Assembly: GCF_000016905.1 (NCBI RefSeq)
Contig: NC_009616.1
Location: 992,001-1,056,000 of the forward strand
Direction of reading: 5' to 3'
From: Thermosipho melanesiensis BI429
GTDB lineage: Bacteria > Thermotogota > Thermotogae > Thermotogales > Fervidobacteriaceae
Length of the DNA: 64,000 nt
The notes beneath the pieces were generated by a model, which saw only the letters and a program-made list of their open reading frames with translations, ran no database searches and was not told the origin of the DNA. This document shows, in pieces, positions 9,973 through 19,230 of this stretch. The translations under genes were made by a program, and so were the position numbers. The first letter of the stretch is position 1. Every line of letters starts with the position of its first letter.

Positions 9973-10959
9973 ATGGATTTTATTATGCCCAAAAATCTTA
10001 AGATGGAAGATCATTCTGAAACAGATGAGCATTATTATGCGCGATTCGTATTGTCTCCATTGGAAAAAGGGTATGCAACAACGATTGGTAATACATTGAG
10101 GAGGGTTTTACTTTCTTCCATTCCTTCACTTGCAATTACTGATGTAAAATTTGTAAGGCCAGAGAAGTATCACGAATTTGATACTATTGAAGGTGTAAAA
10201 GAAGATATAATAGAAATTTTGTTAAATTTAAAAAAAGTTCAGCTAAAGATGGAAAGTTATGTGAATACACCTGTAGAACTGACAATTCAGCATAAAGGTG
10301 AAGGAGAAATTAAAGCAGGGGATATAGTTGTTCCGGCAGGTGTGACTGTAACAAATCCGAATTTACATATAGCAACTTTGAATGAAGATGCAGATATAGA
10401 GATAAAGATGTATGCAACCGTTGGAAAAGGTTTTGTTCCAGCAGCTGAAAGAAACGAAAGACCTGATATTGGTTGGATTGTATTAGATGGGGTATACAAT
10501 CCCATATTGAAGGTTAATTGGAAGATAGAGAATGTTAGGGTTGGTAAAAAAACAGACTATGATAAATTGATTTTGGAAGTTTGGACTAAGAAGAATATAA
10601 AACCTGTTGAAGCTTTAAAGCAAGCAGTTAAGATAATTAATGATCACTTTAAACTAATTGAAGAGAGTTTTGGAGATATGGAAGATGCAGGTATAGTTAT
10701 TGAAACAACAAAAGCGGAAATTGTTGAGGAAAAAATAGATGAAAACGAGATTTTGAATAAGAAGATAGACGAGTTGGATTTATCCATGAGGGCATTGAAT
10801 TGTTTAAAAAGAGATAAAATTGAAACGATAGGTGACTTGTTAGAAAGAGGAGAGGAAGAGTTATTAAAAATAAAGAACTTTGGTCAAAAGTCATTAGATG
10901 AAGTCAAAGAAAAGTTGATGGAGAAGTTCGGAATTAGTTTTGGAAAGGAGGAAGAATAA
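9973..10959 (+). CDS. rpoA: DNA-directed RNA polymerase subunit alpha
   Basis: Alpha subunit, whose N-terminal domain dimerises to assemble RNA polymerase and whose C-terminal domain contacts DNA and activators. The 328 residues show the assembly motif [23 protein letters not shown] (about residues 31-52). The C-terminal domain has [22 protein letters not shown] (about residues 268-289) with helix-hairpin-helix features. AGGTGAT, overlapping the rpsD stop, precedes ATG 9973. It is expressed with ribosomal genes, as in E. coli. Confidence 0.97.
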
Positions 10960-10960
10960 G

Positions 10961-11344
10961 ATGAGACATAGAAAGAATAAACATAGAATAGGAAGATACG
11001 GCAGTCACAGAAGAGCAACTTTGAGGAATTTGTCAAGGGAAATTGTCGAACATCAAAGTATTATCACAACTACCAAGAAAGCAAAAGCAGTAAAAGAATA
11101 TTTTGAGAAATTGATGACAAAAGCAATAAAAGCAAAAAAGGCTGAAAAGAAAGAAAGAGAAGTAGCTTTAAGAAGAGAGATATTTAAGGCTTTGGGAGAT
11201 AGAAGATTAGTAAATAAACTTGTAGATGAAATTGCCCCAAAATATTTAGATAGACAGGGTGGGTATACCGCCATTTACAAAGTAGGCCCCAGAAGAGGCG
11301 ATGGAGCGGAAATGTCTTTGATAAAATTAGTAATAGAAGAGTAA
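10961..11344 (+). CDS. rplQ: 50S ribosomal protein L17
   Basis: L17, located near the exit tunnel of the large subunit. ATG 10961 gives 127 residues beginning [23 protein letters not shown]. An in-frame TTG at 10940 is part of the upstream AAAGGAGGAAG ribosome binding region and is rejected. The signature [21 protein letters not shown] is at about residues 33-53. It is the last gene of the operon, and a terminator follows directly. Confidence 0.97.
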
Positions 11345-11364
11345 GGGGGTATTCCCCCTTTTTT
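11343..11364 (+). terminator. Intrinsic terminator after the ribosomal operon
   Basis: AAGGGGG (11343-11349), loop TATT and CCCCCTT (11354-11360) form a perfect 7-bp stem, followed by TTTT. It begins at the rplQ stop codon and separates the operon from tig. The tig ribosome binding site begins only 8 bp after it. Confidence 0.9.
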
Positions 11365-11384
11365 ACTCTTTGAGGAGGTGTGGT

Positions 11385-12692
11385 ATGGAGATCAAAGAAC
11401 TAGGTGTAGATAAAAATATTGTGACAAAGGAGTATTTATTTGATTCAACGGATATAAAAGTTGCAGAAAGAAGGACGTTAAACGAATTAAATAGAAAGTA
11501 TACCATAGAGGGGTTTAGGAAAGGTAAAGTCCCTCTTAATGTTTTTAAAATGAGGTTTGGAAGAGATTTCTATGATTATTTTGTATTTGAACAATTGGTG
11601 GATCAAGTTTACAAATCTTTCAAGGATGAATCAAATCTTTTGCTTATTCCTGAGATTGTAGAAAAAGAGGTAACAGAAGATAAAGGAAGAATAGTAGTTA
11701 ACTTTCATAAAAAGCCGGTTGCAAAGGTAAATGTTGAAAGCATAAAAGTAAGAGTTGCAAATAAAGGCCAGGTTTTAAGCAATTATCTTGACTTAAGATT
11801 AAAATCTTTGCAGGAAGAACATGCTATTTTGGATCCTAAAGATGGGCAAGCTGAATACGAAGACCTTGTTAGGGTAAAAGTTTATATTACCAATAAAGAT
11901 TCCGGAAAAGTATTAATTGACGGTAAGGAAGACGAGTACGTTCTTTATAAAGAAGATGAAAGGCCAACGGTACAAAATGTTATTGGACATAAAAAAGGCG
12001 ATGTTGTGGAATTTGATAAGGAATTTACGGGAAAAGATGGAGAGAAAGTTGTCTATCATTACAAATTGGAAATCTTGGAAGTATACAAAAGAAATCTTCC
12101 GGAAATCACCGACGAATTTGTAAAGGATAACTTGACTGAATTGCATCTTGAAACGTTAGATGAATTGAAAAACAAAATAATGGAAGAAGGTACAAAAATT
12201 TACGATAACGAAATAAAAAATTCTATAAGAGAACAGATTTTAGCGCAACTTTCTGAGGTTACGGAGTTATTTATTTCAGAAAAGACAATAGATTATGCAG
12301 TAAGACTCATAGTTAACAATATGAAAGAAGAAAATAAATACGAAGAATATGTGAAAAAATATGAAAATGAAGAAAAAGCTTTAGAATCTTTGAAGGAGTA
12401 TTATGTAAATGAACTTAAGAAAGAGTCTGCTATTGAAAAACTTGCAAAAGAGTACAAAATAGAAGAAAAAGCTACAGATGAAGAGTTAGAAAAATATGCT
12501 GAAATGCTTGCTCCATATTGGGGAATTAGTGTTGAAAGAGCAAAAGTATTGGTAAAAGAAAGAAACGATATTAGAAACGAAGTAGAGAATATGATTTTTG
12601 TAGATAAGGTACTTGATAAAGTGGCAGAAAAGGTTCAAAGAGAAATAGTTGATGTAAACAAAGAAGGTGAAGAGAGTGAAGAAAATAATTGA
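11385..12692 (+). CDS. tig: Trigger factor (ribosome-associated chaperone)
   Basis: Peptidyl-prolyl isomerase and chaperone that meets nascent chains at the exit tunnel. ATG 11385 gives 435 residues, with GAGGAGGTG at 11372-11380 as ribosome binding site. The ribosome-binding signature [17 protein letters not shown] is at about residues 44-60, the FKBP-like domain spans about 150-240, and the rest is the helical C-terminal domain. The FKBP part is divergent, but length and order are normal. It overlaps the start of clpP by 17 bp. Confidence 0.95.
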   Translation: MEIKELGVDKNIVTKEYLFDSTDIKVAERRTLNELNRKYTIEGFRKGKVPLNVFKMRFGRDFYDYFVFEQLVDQVYKSFKDESNLLLIPEIVEKEVTEDKGRIVVNFHKKPVAKVNVESIKVRVANKGQVLSNYLDLRLKSLQEEHAILDPKDGQAEYEDLVRVKVYITNKDSGKVLIDGKEDEYVLYKEDERPTVQNVIGHKKGDVVEFDKEFTGKDGEKVVYHYKLEILEVYKRNLPEITDEFVKDNLTELHLETLDELKNKIMEEGTKIYDNEIKNSIREQILAQLSEVTELFISEKTIDYAVRLIVNNMKEENKYEEYVKKYENEEKALESLKEYYVNELKKESAIEKLAKEYKIEEKATDEELEKYAEMLAPYWGISVERAKVLVKERNDIRNEVENMIFVDKVLDKVAEKVQREIVDVNKEGEESEENN

Positions 12693-13284
12693 TCAATATG
12701 TCCCAATGGTGGTTGAAAATACGGGACGATATGAAAGGGCTTATGATATTTATTCTAGATTGTTAAAAGATAGAATAGTTTTCCTCGGGAGTGCTATAGA
12801 TGACCACGTGGCGAATTTAATTGTTGCTCAGCTTTTGTTTTTAGAAGCGGAAGATCCAGATAAAGATATCCAACTATACATTAACTCACCTGGTGGTTCT
12901 GTAAGTGCAGGACTTGCAATATATGATACCATGCAATATGTAAAGTGTGATGTAACGACTATTTGTATAGGACAAGCTGCTTCTATGGGGGCAGTGCTTC
13001 TTGCTGGTGGAACAAAAGGGAAGAGATTTTCATTGCCAAATAGTAGAATTATGATTCATCAGCCTTTAGGTGGAGCAGAAGGACCGGCAAAAGATGTGGA
13101 AATAATGACAAAAGAACTTTTAAGAATAAAAAATAAAATTAACGAGATACTAAGCCTTCATACGGGTCAGCCAATAGAGAGAATTGAAAGGGATACCGAT
13201 AGAGATTTCTTTATGACACCTGAAGATGCTCTTGAATATGGATTGATAGATAAGGTAATAAAGCCTGGGGATAGAAAAAAATAA
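12676..13284 (+). CDS. clpP: ATP-dependent Clp protease proteolytic subunit
   Basis: Serine protease that forms a tetradecameric barrel with ClpX or ClpC-type unfoldases. GTG 12676 gives 202 residues ([20 protein letters not shown]). AAGGTGA at 12664-12670 suits this start better than the in-frame GTG at 12667. The catalytic triad is visible: Ser103 in GQAASMGA, His128 in RIMIHQP and probable Asp177 in ERDTDRDFF. The gene overlaps the tig 3' end by 17 bp, a tig-clpP pairing common in bacteria. Confidence 0.95.
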   Translation: MKKIIDQYVPMVVENTGRYERAYDIYSRLLKDRIVFLGSAIDDHVANLIVAQLLFLEAEDPDKDIQLYINSPGGSVSAGLAIYDTMQYVKCDVTTICIGQAASMGAVLLAGGTKGKRFSLPNSRIMIHQPLGGAEGPAKDVEIMTKELLRIKNKINEILSLHTGQPIERIERDTDRDFFMTPEDALEYGLIDKVIKPGDRKK

Positions 13285-13288
13285 TTTG

Positions 13289-13297
13289 TGGTATAAT
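13289..13297 (+). promoter_or_regulatory. Extended -10 promoter candidate for yebC
   Basis: TGGTATAAT at 13289-13297 is an extended -10 element (TGn plus TATAAT) starting 5 bp after the clpP stop. No convincing -35 is present in the A-rich stretch upstream, which fits an extended -10 promoter. Transcription would begin near 13304, with AAGGAGG before yebC. Confidence 0.55.
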
Positions 13298-13332
13298 GTA
13301 TTTGGTAAGGATAATTTAAAGGAGGTAAAAAG

Positions 13333-14091
13333 ATGTCTGGTCACAACAAATGGGCGAATATAAAACATAGGAAGGCTGCCCAGGATGCAAAAAGATCCAA
13401 AATATTTACAAAATTAATTAGAGAAATTATAGTTGCTGCAAGGGAAGGCGGAGGAGATCCAGAAACAAATCCAAGGTTAAGGGCAGTTATTGAAAGAGCA
13501 AGAGCAGCAAATATGCCGAAAGATACAATTGAAAAATCCATAAAGAAAGGAACAGGGGAGTTAGAAGGTGTAGATTATCAAGAAATAATTTATGAAGCAT
13601 ATGCTCCAGCAGGTGTAGCTTTATACATATACGCAATGACAGATAACAAAAACAGAACAGCACAAGAATTAAGACATTTATTGAGTAAACATGGTGGCTC
13701 TCTTGCAGAGAGCGGTTCAGTTGCATGGTTATTTGAGAGAAAAGGGATCATTGAAATTCCCAAAGATAAGGTTGCAGATTTTGAGGAATTTGCAATGGTT
13801 GCAATTGATGCAGGTGCTGAAGACATTATAGAAGACGATCCTATCCAAGTTGTTACCGCTCCTGAAAAATTAACTGAAGTGAAAGATAATTTGGCAAGCA
13901 ATGGATTTGAAGGCGAAGCAAAAGTAACATTTATTCCAAAGAATACGGTAAAGGTAACAGGTGCAGATGCAGAGAAAGTTTTAAAGTTAATTAGCGTATT
14001 GGAAGATAACGATGATGTACAAGAAGTTTATGCAAACTTCGATATTGATGACAAAGAAATGGAAGAAATAATGGCAAAGCTTGAAGGATAA
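13333..14091 (+). CDS. YebC/TACO1-family protein
   Basis: Cytoplasmic YebC/PmpR/TACO1-family protein. Members have been described both as transcription regulators and as factors helping ribosomes through difficult sequences, so the role here is not fixed by sequence. The 252 residues begin with the hallmark [20 protein letters not shown] and contain [37 protein letters not shown] precedes ATG 13333. An extended -10 promoter lies in the short gap after clpP. Confidence 0.92.
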   Translation: MSGHNKWANIKHRKAAQDAKRSKIFTKLIREIIVAAREGGGDPETNPRLRAVIERARAANMPKDTIEKSIKKGTGELEGVDYQEIIYEAYAPAGVALYIYAMTDNKNRTAQELRHLLSKHGGSLAESGSVAWLFERKGIIEIPKDKVADFEEFAMVAIDAGAEDIIEDDPIQVVTAPEKLTEVKDNLASNGFEGEAKVTFIPKNTVKVTGADAEKVLKLISVLEDNDDVQEVYANFDIDDKEMEEIMAKLEG

Positions 14092-14092
14092 A

Positions 14093-14815
14093 ATGAAGAA
14101 AGTTGTTTTATTCTTTTCTTTGTTTCCAATATTGTGTTTTACGCATATAATTACTTATTGGGTAGATCCCATTAATTTTTCTTATGGTTTTTACATTGAT
14201 CAAAATATTGAGTTTTGGAAAATTAAAGCCCTGCTTCATTATGATTTAAAAGTTAATTGGGAGCAGGGCTTTCCTGTAGTTTTACCAAAAGAACCTGATA
14301 TATTCTTTTATCTATTCTCAGAATATTATTCAGTAGAGTATGGATATTTTCATAGAGATATTCCGTTTTCGGTAAGTGTAAACCCTTATGAAATAGGATT
14401 AAACGTTAGATATGGTTTTGCTGGTTTTTATAACGATCTAAATTATTTTTCTGGAAATGTTGTAGATTTAATGTTTAAAGAGAATTTTATTAATATAGGT
14501 GTAAAATACAAGTTTTTAAAAATTTTTTTCGAAAAATCGTTTGAACAACATATTTTTGGAATACAATTGAAAAATGTGATATGTTTTTATGAGGATTATG
14601 GTGTTAAAATTGCACTATATTTTCAAGGTGACTCGTTTGGATTTTACTTTAATCCTATGTATGAAAAAATAGGTTTTGTTTTGTTGGATGGTGAGAATTA
14701 TTTGTTTGTAAATCAGGATGAAATTTTTTCTAGTGTAAAATGGGGTGATTTAGATGTCTTTGGAAGATTTCAAAAAGAAGAAAAGCGATTTTCTATTGGG
14801 TTCAAAGTTTGGTGA
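14093..14815 (+). CDS. Predicted exported protein, unknown function
   Basis: I do not recognise this protein. ATG 14093 gives 240 residues. A hydrophobic signal-like segment (VVLFFSLFPILCFTHII) is followed by a sequence rich in aromatic residues with alternating beta-strand character (for example FGFYFNPMYEKIGFVLLDG), suggesting an envelope beta-sheet protein. The start is a few bases upstream of the yebC stop, inferred from the signal-like N terminus. The last 62 bp overlap cheR in another frame. Codons are more AT-rich than in the genes upstream. A perfect 11-bp inverted repeat lies within it. Confidence 0.6.
   Translation: MKKVVLFFSLFPILCFTHIITYWVDPINFSYGFYIDQNIEFWKIKALLHYDLKVNWEQGFPVVLPKEPDIFFYLFSEYYSVEYGYFHRDIPFSVSVNPYEIGLNVRYGFAGFYNDLNYFSGNVVDLMFKENFINIGVKYKFLKIFFEKSFEQHIFGIQLKNVICFYEDYGVKIALYFQGDSFGFYFNPMYEKIGFVLLDGENYLFVNQDEIFSSVKWGDLDVFGRFQKEEKRFSIGFKVW
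14225..14272. repeat. 11-bp inverted repeat in unknown exported protein gene
   Basis: AAAGCCCTGCT (14225-14235) and AGCAGGGCTTT (14262-14272) are perfect reverse complements 26 nt apart within the gene upstream of cheR. The purpose is unknown; the sequence is coding on both sides. Confidence 0.5.
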
Positions 14816-15608
14816 AAACCAAGAATTTTCTACAGAAGAGTTCCAATGGTTTTTGGAACAGGTAAAGAAACATTTTAATTTTGATCTTACGGGGTACAAA
14901 CCACACAGGGTAAAAAGACGAATAGAAATGCTAATAAAAAAATATAATCTTAAGTCATACAAGGATTATTATGGTTTGATCTCAAAAGATAAAAAAAAGA
15001 AAGAAGAATTTTTTGATAGGATGACTATTAATGTTACGGAGTTCTTTAGAAATCCAGAAAAATGGTGGGAGTTAAGGGATAAGTTTATACCACAACTCTT
15101 GCGTGAAAGTGGCGTGAAATTTAAGGCTTGGAGTGCAGGATGTTCTACGGGTGAAGAACCTTATTCCCTTGCTATATTATTAGAAGAATTAAGAGCTCCA
15201 AGTACATCCAAGGTCCATGCAACTGATATTGACATTGGAGTTTTAACAAAAGCACGTTTAGGAGAATATGAGGAAAGATCTTTTGTAAATACTCCACCTC
15301 AATATTTAAAGAAGTATTTTGATTTAACAAATAAAGGGACATATAAGGTAAAAGATATTGTAAAAAAGAGGGTATTGTTTAGAAGACACAATTTATTACA
15401 AGATAAATTTGAGAGTGGATATGATTTGATATTGTGTAGGAATGTTGTAATTTACTTTGAACTAGAAACAAAAATGGAATTATATGAAAAATTTTCAAAA
15501 GCATTGAGACCAGGTGGATTGTTATTTGTGGGAAATACAGAGAGAATTTTTAATTACAGACAGTTAGGTTTTGAGGTTGCTTCCCCGTTTATTTATAGAA
15601 AATTGTGA
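14754..15608 (+). CDS. cheR: CheR-type chemotaxis protein methyltransferase
   Basis: S-adenosylmethionine-dependent methyltransferase that methylates glutamates on chemoreceptors. The 284 residues have an N-terminal helical domain at about 28-90 (TGYKPHRVKRRIEMLIKKYN), the TEFFRN motif at 95-100, the SAM-binding AGCSTGEEPYS at 128-138 and the active-site region LILCRNVVIYF. GGGGTGAT precedes ATG 14754. No other chemotaxis gene is adjacent. The N terminus has about 25 extra residues, encoded where it overlaps the upstream gene. Confidence 0.93.
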   Translation: MSLEDFKKKKSDFLLGSKFGENQEFSTEEFQWFLEQVKKHFNFDLTGYKPHRVKRRIEMLIKKYNLKSYKDYYGLISKDKKKKEEFFDRMTINVTEFFRNPEKWWELRDKFIPQLLRESGVKFKAWSAGCSTGEEPYSLAILLEELRAPSTSKVHATDIDIGVLTKARLGEYEERSFVNTPPQYLKKYFDLTNKGTYKVKDIVKKRVLFRRHNLLQDKFESGYDLILCRNVVIYFELETKMELYEKFSKALRPGGLLFVGNTERIFNYRQLGFEVASPFIYRKL

Positions 15609-15617
15609 GGTGGTTAC

Positions 15618-16163
15618 TTGTTTTGGATTACTTTGGCGTTTGTAATAGATCAAATTACAAAGTATATAGCGACAAATTATTGGAGGTTTAATCCAAAAAA
15701 AGTGTTGTTTTTTTATTTTACCTATGCAACAAACAAAGGGGTTGCATTTGGGCTTTTTTCAAATTCAAAAGAAATAGTTGTGTATTTAACGCTTGCAATT
15801 ACGATATTTTTGTCTATAATACCACTTGTAAAAAGACTTGATTTTTTGACAAATATGTTTCTGGGATTTATTATTGGTGGAGCCTTAGGAAACGTAGTGG
15901 ATAGAATTAGATTTGGATATGTAGTAGACTTTGTAACTATGCCTTACTGGCCCACAATATACAATCTAGCTGATTTTTTCATACTTTTAGGTGGTATTGG
16001 AATTGCTATAATTTCTTTGCGGAGGAGAGATGTTGGAAATTCAAGTAACAGCACGGGAGAAGGGTTGGAGATTAGACAAATTTATTCAAGAAAAAGCACC
16101 AGACTGGATATCGAGAACGTACATTCAAAGAGCGATCAAGAGTGGAATGGTAACAGTAAATAA
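15618..16163 (+). CDS. lspA: Lipoprotein signal peptidase (signal peptidase II)
   Basis: Inner-membrane aspartyl protease that removes signal peptides from lipidated prolipoproteins. TTG 15618 (GAGGTGG upstream) gives 181 residues with four membrane segments. The catalytic Asp pair is Asp104 in GYVVDF and Asp119 in YNLADF, with GGALGNVVDR just before. The family normally ends soon after residue 138. Here the frame runs another 43 residues through the start of rluD, giving a hydrophilic tail and a 134-bp overlap. The core assignment is firm; the tail is odd. Confidence 0.92.
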   Translation: MFWITLAFVIDQITKYIATNYWRFNPKKVLFFYFTYATNKGVAFGLFSNSKEIVVYLTLAITIFLSIIPLVKRLDFLTNMFLGFIIGGALGNVVDRIRFGYVVDFVTMPYWPTIYNLADFFILLGGIGIAIISLRRRDVGNSSNSTGEGLEIRQIYSRKSTRLDIENVHSKSDQEWNGNSK

Positions 16164-16950
16164 CGAAGAAAAAAAGCCAAGTTACAAATTGAAGAATGGA
16201 GATGTTGTTTCCTTTGAACTTCCAGAAGAACCAAAGAAAGTGGAAATATTACCAGAAAATCTACCTTTAAAGATAATATACGAAGATAAAGACATTATTG
16301 TAGTTAATAAAGATCCTGGTGTGGTGACTCATCCCACACCAACTTTTCTTTCTGGCACACTGGTAAATGCTTTAATGTATCATTGTAACGATTTTCAAGG
16401 GATTGGTGGAGAATTAAGACCGGGTATTGTTCATCGTTTAGATAAAGATACCAGTGGTGTAATAGTTGTGGCCAAAAATGATAAAGCGCATCAAAGCTTA
16501 TCTATGCAATTTAAAGAGAGAAAAACAGAGAAAACTTACATTGCGATAGTTTCAGGGGAAGTGAAAAAAAATTACGGAACAATAGATGTACCCTTGGGAC
16601 GTAATCCCGTTGTGCGCACAAAAATTGCACCCGTTGATTGGGGAAAGAATGCCATAACTTATTTTAAGGTTATTAAAAGATTTAAAAATGCAACACTTTT
16701 GCTTGCCTTTCCAAAGACTGGTAGAACACACCAGATAAGAGTTCATATGAAATACATTGGCCATCCACTTTTGGGTGATGAGTTGTATGGTAGGGGAAAA
16801 AAGGATGAAATTTTTGGCGTAAAAAGACAAATGCTTCATGCCTTAAAACTTTCCTTTTATCACCCTTCTACCAATGAAAAGATGATATTTGTAGCCCCAC
16901 TTCCAGAGGATTTTAAGCAGGTTATAAGAAATTTGGCGGAAATTGGTTAA
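16030..16950 (+). CDS. rluD: RluA/RluD-family rRNA pseudouridine synthase
   Basis: Converts specific uridines of 23S rRNA to pseudouridine; in the best-known member these are in helix 69. The 306 residues have an N-terminal S4 RNA-binding domain (about 12-60), the catalytic motif HRLDKDTSG at 135-143 (Asp138) and the later signature KTGRTHQIRVHMKYIGHPLLGD. GGAGGAGAG, within lspA, precedes ATG 16030. Exact target specificity (RluD rather than RluC) is inferred. It is commonly found next to lspA. Confidence 0.92.
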   Translation: MLEIQVTAREKGWRLDKFIQEKAPDWISRTYIQRAIKSGMVTVNNEEKKPSYKLKNGDVVSFELPEEPKKVEILPENLPLKIIYEDKDIIVVNKDPGVVTHPTPTFLSGTLVNALMYHCNDFQGIGGELRPGIVHRLDKDTSGVIVVAKNDKAHQSLSMQFKERKTEKTYIAIVSGEVKKNYGTIDVPLGRNPVVRTKIAPVDWGKNAITYFKVIKRFKNATLLLAFPKTGRTHQIRVHMKYIGHPLLGDELYGRGKKDEIFGVKRQMLHALKLSFYHPSTNEKMIFVAPLPEDFKQVIRNLAEIG

Positions 16951-16955
16951 AAAAC

Positions 16956-16983
16956 TTGATTTCTAACGAAAAAGTGTTATAAT
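16956..16983 (+). promoter_or_regulatory. Promoter for glnA
   Basis: TTGATT (16956-16961), a 16-bp spacer and TATAAT (16978-16983), with TG at 16975-16976 making an extended -10. It lies in the 85-bp gap between rluD and glnA. Expected start is near 16990, leaving a leader of about 45 nt. No nitrogen-type (-24/-12) promoter was seen. Confidence 0.75.
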
Positions 16984-17035
16984 TTTGACATATAGGGCTT
17001 TTACGCCTTATTATATTATTTTAGGGGGTGTTTTT

Positions 17036-18355
17036 ATGGGGATAGATGAAATTTTTGAGATTGTGAAGCATGAAAAGATAAAATTTATTAGGCTTCAATT
17101 TTCTGATATTAATGGTGTCTTGAAGAATGTTGAAATACCCTCGAATGACTTAAAAAGGGCATTTGACAAAGGAATTATGTTTGACGGTTCTTCAATTGAA
17201 GGTTTTGTTAGAATTAACGAGTCTGATATGTATTTAAAGCCCGATCCTTCTACATTTGCTATATTACCTTGGACATTGGAAGGTCAAAAGAGTGCACGAA
17301 TAATATGTGATGTTTATAAACATGATGGAACACCATTTGAGGGGGATCCAAGGTATAGATTGAAAAGGGTTATGAATGAGGCAAAAGAAATGGGATTTAT
17401 TCCACATACAGGTCCAGAGGTTGAATTTTTCTTACTTCCACGTAGAGACAATAGACCTGTATTTGAATTTTTAGATGAAGGTGGATATTTTGACCTTTTA
17501 CCTGTGGATATAGCAGAACATCTTAGAAGTGAGGTTGCCGTTATGTTAGAGGAAATGGGAATAGATGTGGAGGCAACACATCATGAGGTTGCTCCATCTC
17601 AACATGAGGTTGATTTTAGATATAGTAATGCACTATCTTCAGCGGATGCTGTACAGACGGTAAAATTAGTTATAAAGACATTAGCTGTAAAGAATGAACT
17701 TTACGCTACGTTTATGCCAAAGCCATTTTTTGGAGTAAACGGCAGCGGAATGCACGTTCATTTGAGTCTTTTAACGGAAGATCTTAAAGATAATGCCTTT
17801 TATGATAAAGAGAAAGATGACATTTCAGATACAATGAGATATTTCATTGGTGGATTGATAAAATATGCAAGACCTATTACCGCAATCACTAATCCAACTG
17901 TGAACAGTTATAAAAGATTGGTTCCTGGTTATGAGGCTCCCGTTAATGTAGCATGGTCACTTGCAAATAGGTCAGCACTTATTAGGGTTCCAATGGCACG
18001 GCAAATGGGAACTAGGTTAGAATACAGAGCACCAGATCCATCTTGTAATCCATATTTAGCTTTTTCGGTTTTGATAAAAGCGGGATTGGAAGGTATAAGG
18101 AAGAAAATAGAACCACCTATGCCAGTTGAAAAGAATATTTATCGGATGGATGAAGAAGAAAAGGGAAATTTTGGAATAAAAGTTTTACCTGAAAATCTTA
18201 AAGAGGCGATTGACGAGATGGAAAAATGTGATTTGATTAAAGAGGCATTAGGTGAACATATTTTTGCAAAATTTATAAAGATGAAAAGAAATGAATGGAA
18301 AGAATATTCTATGCTTGTTACGGAATGGGAAAGAAAAAGATATGAAATAATATGA
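17036..18355 (+). CDS. glnA: Glutamine synthetase, type I
   Basis: ATP-dependent conversion of glutamate and ammonia to glutamine. ATG 17036 gives 439 residues, the short GSI-alpha length, with TTAGGGGGTG upstream. Signatures are FDGSSIEGF (about residues 46-54), EVEFFLLPR with metal-binding glutamates, NGSGMHVHLSL, and NPYLAFSVLIKAGLEGI near the C terminus. An adenylylation-type insert seen in GSI-beta is not evident. A GlnR-type repressor site was not found upstream. Confidence 0.96.
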   Translation: MGIDEIFEIVKHEKIKFIRLQFSDINGVLKNVEIPSNDLKRAFDKGIMFDGSSIEGFVRINESDMYLKPDPSTFAILPWTLEGQKSARIICDVYKHDGTPFEGDPRYRLKRVMNEAKEMGFIPHTGPEVEFFLLPRRDNRPVFEFLDEGGYFDLLPVDIAEHLRSEVAVMLEEMGIDVEATHHEVAPSQHEVDFRYSNALSSADAVQTVKLVIKTLAVKNELYATFMPKPFFGVNGSGMHVHLSLLTEDLKDNAFYDKEKDDISDTMRYFIGGLIKYARPITAITNPTVNSYKRLVPGYEAPVNVAWSLANRSALIRVPMARQMGTRLEYRAPDPSCNPYLAFSVLIKAGLEGIRKKIEPPMPVEKNIYRMDEEEKGNFGIKVLPENLKEAIDEMEKCDLIKEALGEHIFAKFIKMKRNEWKEYSMLVTEWERKRYEII

Positions 18356-18382
18356 GGGCTTAGTTGCCCTCACTTTTTTTTT
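18353..18382 (+). terminator. Intrinsic terminator after glnA
   Basis: TGAGGGC (18353-18359), loop TTAGTT and GCCCTCA (18366-18372) give a perfect 7-bp stem, followed by an uninterrupted T run to 18382. The glnA stop codon is the start of the stem, and the convergent gene's stop lies in the other arm. On the minus strand no T run follows, so it acts only for glnA. Confidence 0.92.
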
Positions 18383-19230
18383 AAATATTTAAGTCCAAAA
18401 GATAAATCTTTTAGCAATTTATTTTTGTTAGCTGGATATCCATAAAAACCGTATGTCTCACAGAGGGTTATAAATTCATCAATTACTTTAGATGGGAAAA
18501 TATAGTCTGTTACCAATACAAATTTTCCTTCTTTTTTAATTTTTAAAATGTATTTTAGTCTTTCTTGGGTGTGTTTTAATTTTTTGCTTTTGTAGAAAAA
18601 CAAATCTTCTATACCGATTCCATCAATTGAGTTTAGATAAGAGCTGTCGGTGTCAAAGTTTAGTATACTTTCTCCATTTTGTGGAACTATTAGTAATTTA
18701 TATCTATTTTTTATCTCTTTCACGAAATTAATCATTTCATGTGCAGTAAATTCTATATCATACCCGTTTTGTGCCCAATATTCAAATGCATCTATTATAT
18801 CTAGATATAATCCGTCAACCTCTGTTTTTGAAATTATTTTGTTTATTGTTTGAAATACTATTTCTTTCCATTCCTTGTACCAGTATTTTACTTTATAGTT
18901 TCCTTTCCAATTTTCGTTTTCTTTCCCTAACCAGTTTGGAGGATCTTTCCACCATATATCTTTCCAGTAGTATCTATAATCTTCTGCTTCTCCTATACTT
19001 ATATAGGCTAGTACTATTGTGCCGTTTTTTCTGAGTTTTTGTAGGTAGATTTTGTCTTCATTATTTAATATTTCAAACACATCTATCACTAAAAACTTTG
19101 GGGTATAAAGATCATAGATTTTTTTTATATCTATTTTTTGTAGTTGGTAGATAAATGGAACATCTGTTTTTTCTATGCTTGGTATTTGTATTAGTATTAG
19201 CGCAATTAATATCAATGTAAGATATTTCAC
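18370..19230 (-). CDS. TM1410/PelA-type glycoside hydrolase (GH114/GH166-like)
   Basis: Predicted exported glycosidase of the TM1410-like TIM-barrel group, the group related to the PelA hydrolase domain that cuts Pel (galactosamine-containing) polysaccharide. The 286 residues have a hydrophobic signal or anchor at 1-16, the motif AYISIGEAEDYRYYW at 75-89, VDGLYLDIID with Asp144 and GIGIEDLFFY with Glu208, plausible catalytic acids. GTG 19230 overlaps the upstream stop as GTGA, with GGAGGAAGAAAA before it. It is the last gene of the pel-like operon, a separate polypeptide from the deacetylase. Confidence 0.8.
   Translation of the reverse strand: MKYLTLILIALILIQIPSIEKTDVPFIYQLQKIDIKKIYDLYTPKFLVIDVFEILNNEDKIYLQKLRKNGTIVLAYISIGEAEDYRYYWKDIWWKDPPNWLGKENENWKGNYKVKYWYKEWKEIVFQTINKIISKTEVDGLYLDIIDAFEYWAQNGYDIEFTAHEMINFVKEIKNRYKLLIVPQNGESILNFDTDSSYLNSIDGIGIEDLFFYKSKKLKHTQERLKYILKIKKEGKFVLVTDYIFPSKVIDEFITLCETYGFYGYPANKNKLLKDLSFGLKYLKKK

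Noticed and set aside
16956-17035. Riboswitch or attenuator before glnA
   Set aside because: Only a short imperfect pairing (AGGGC with GCCTT) without terminator shape was found.
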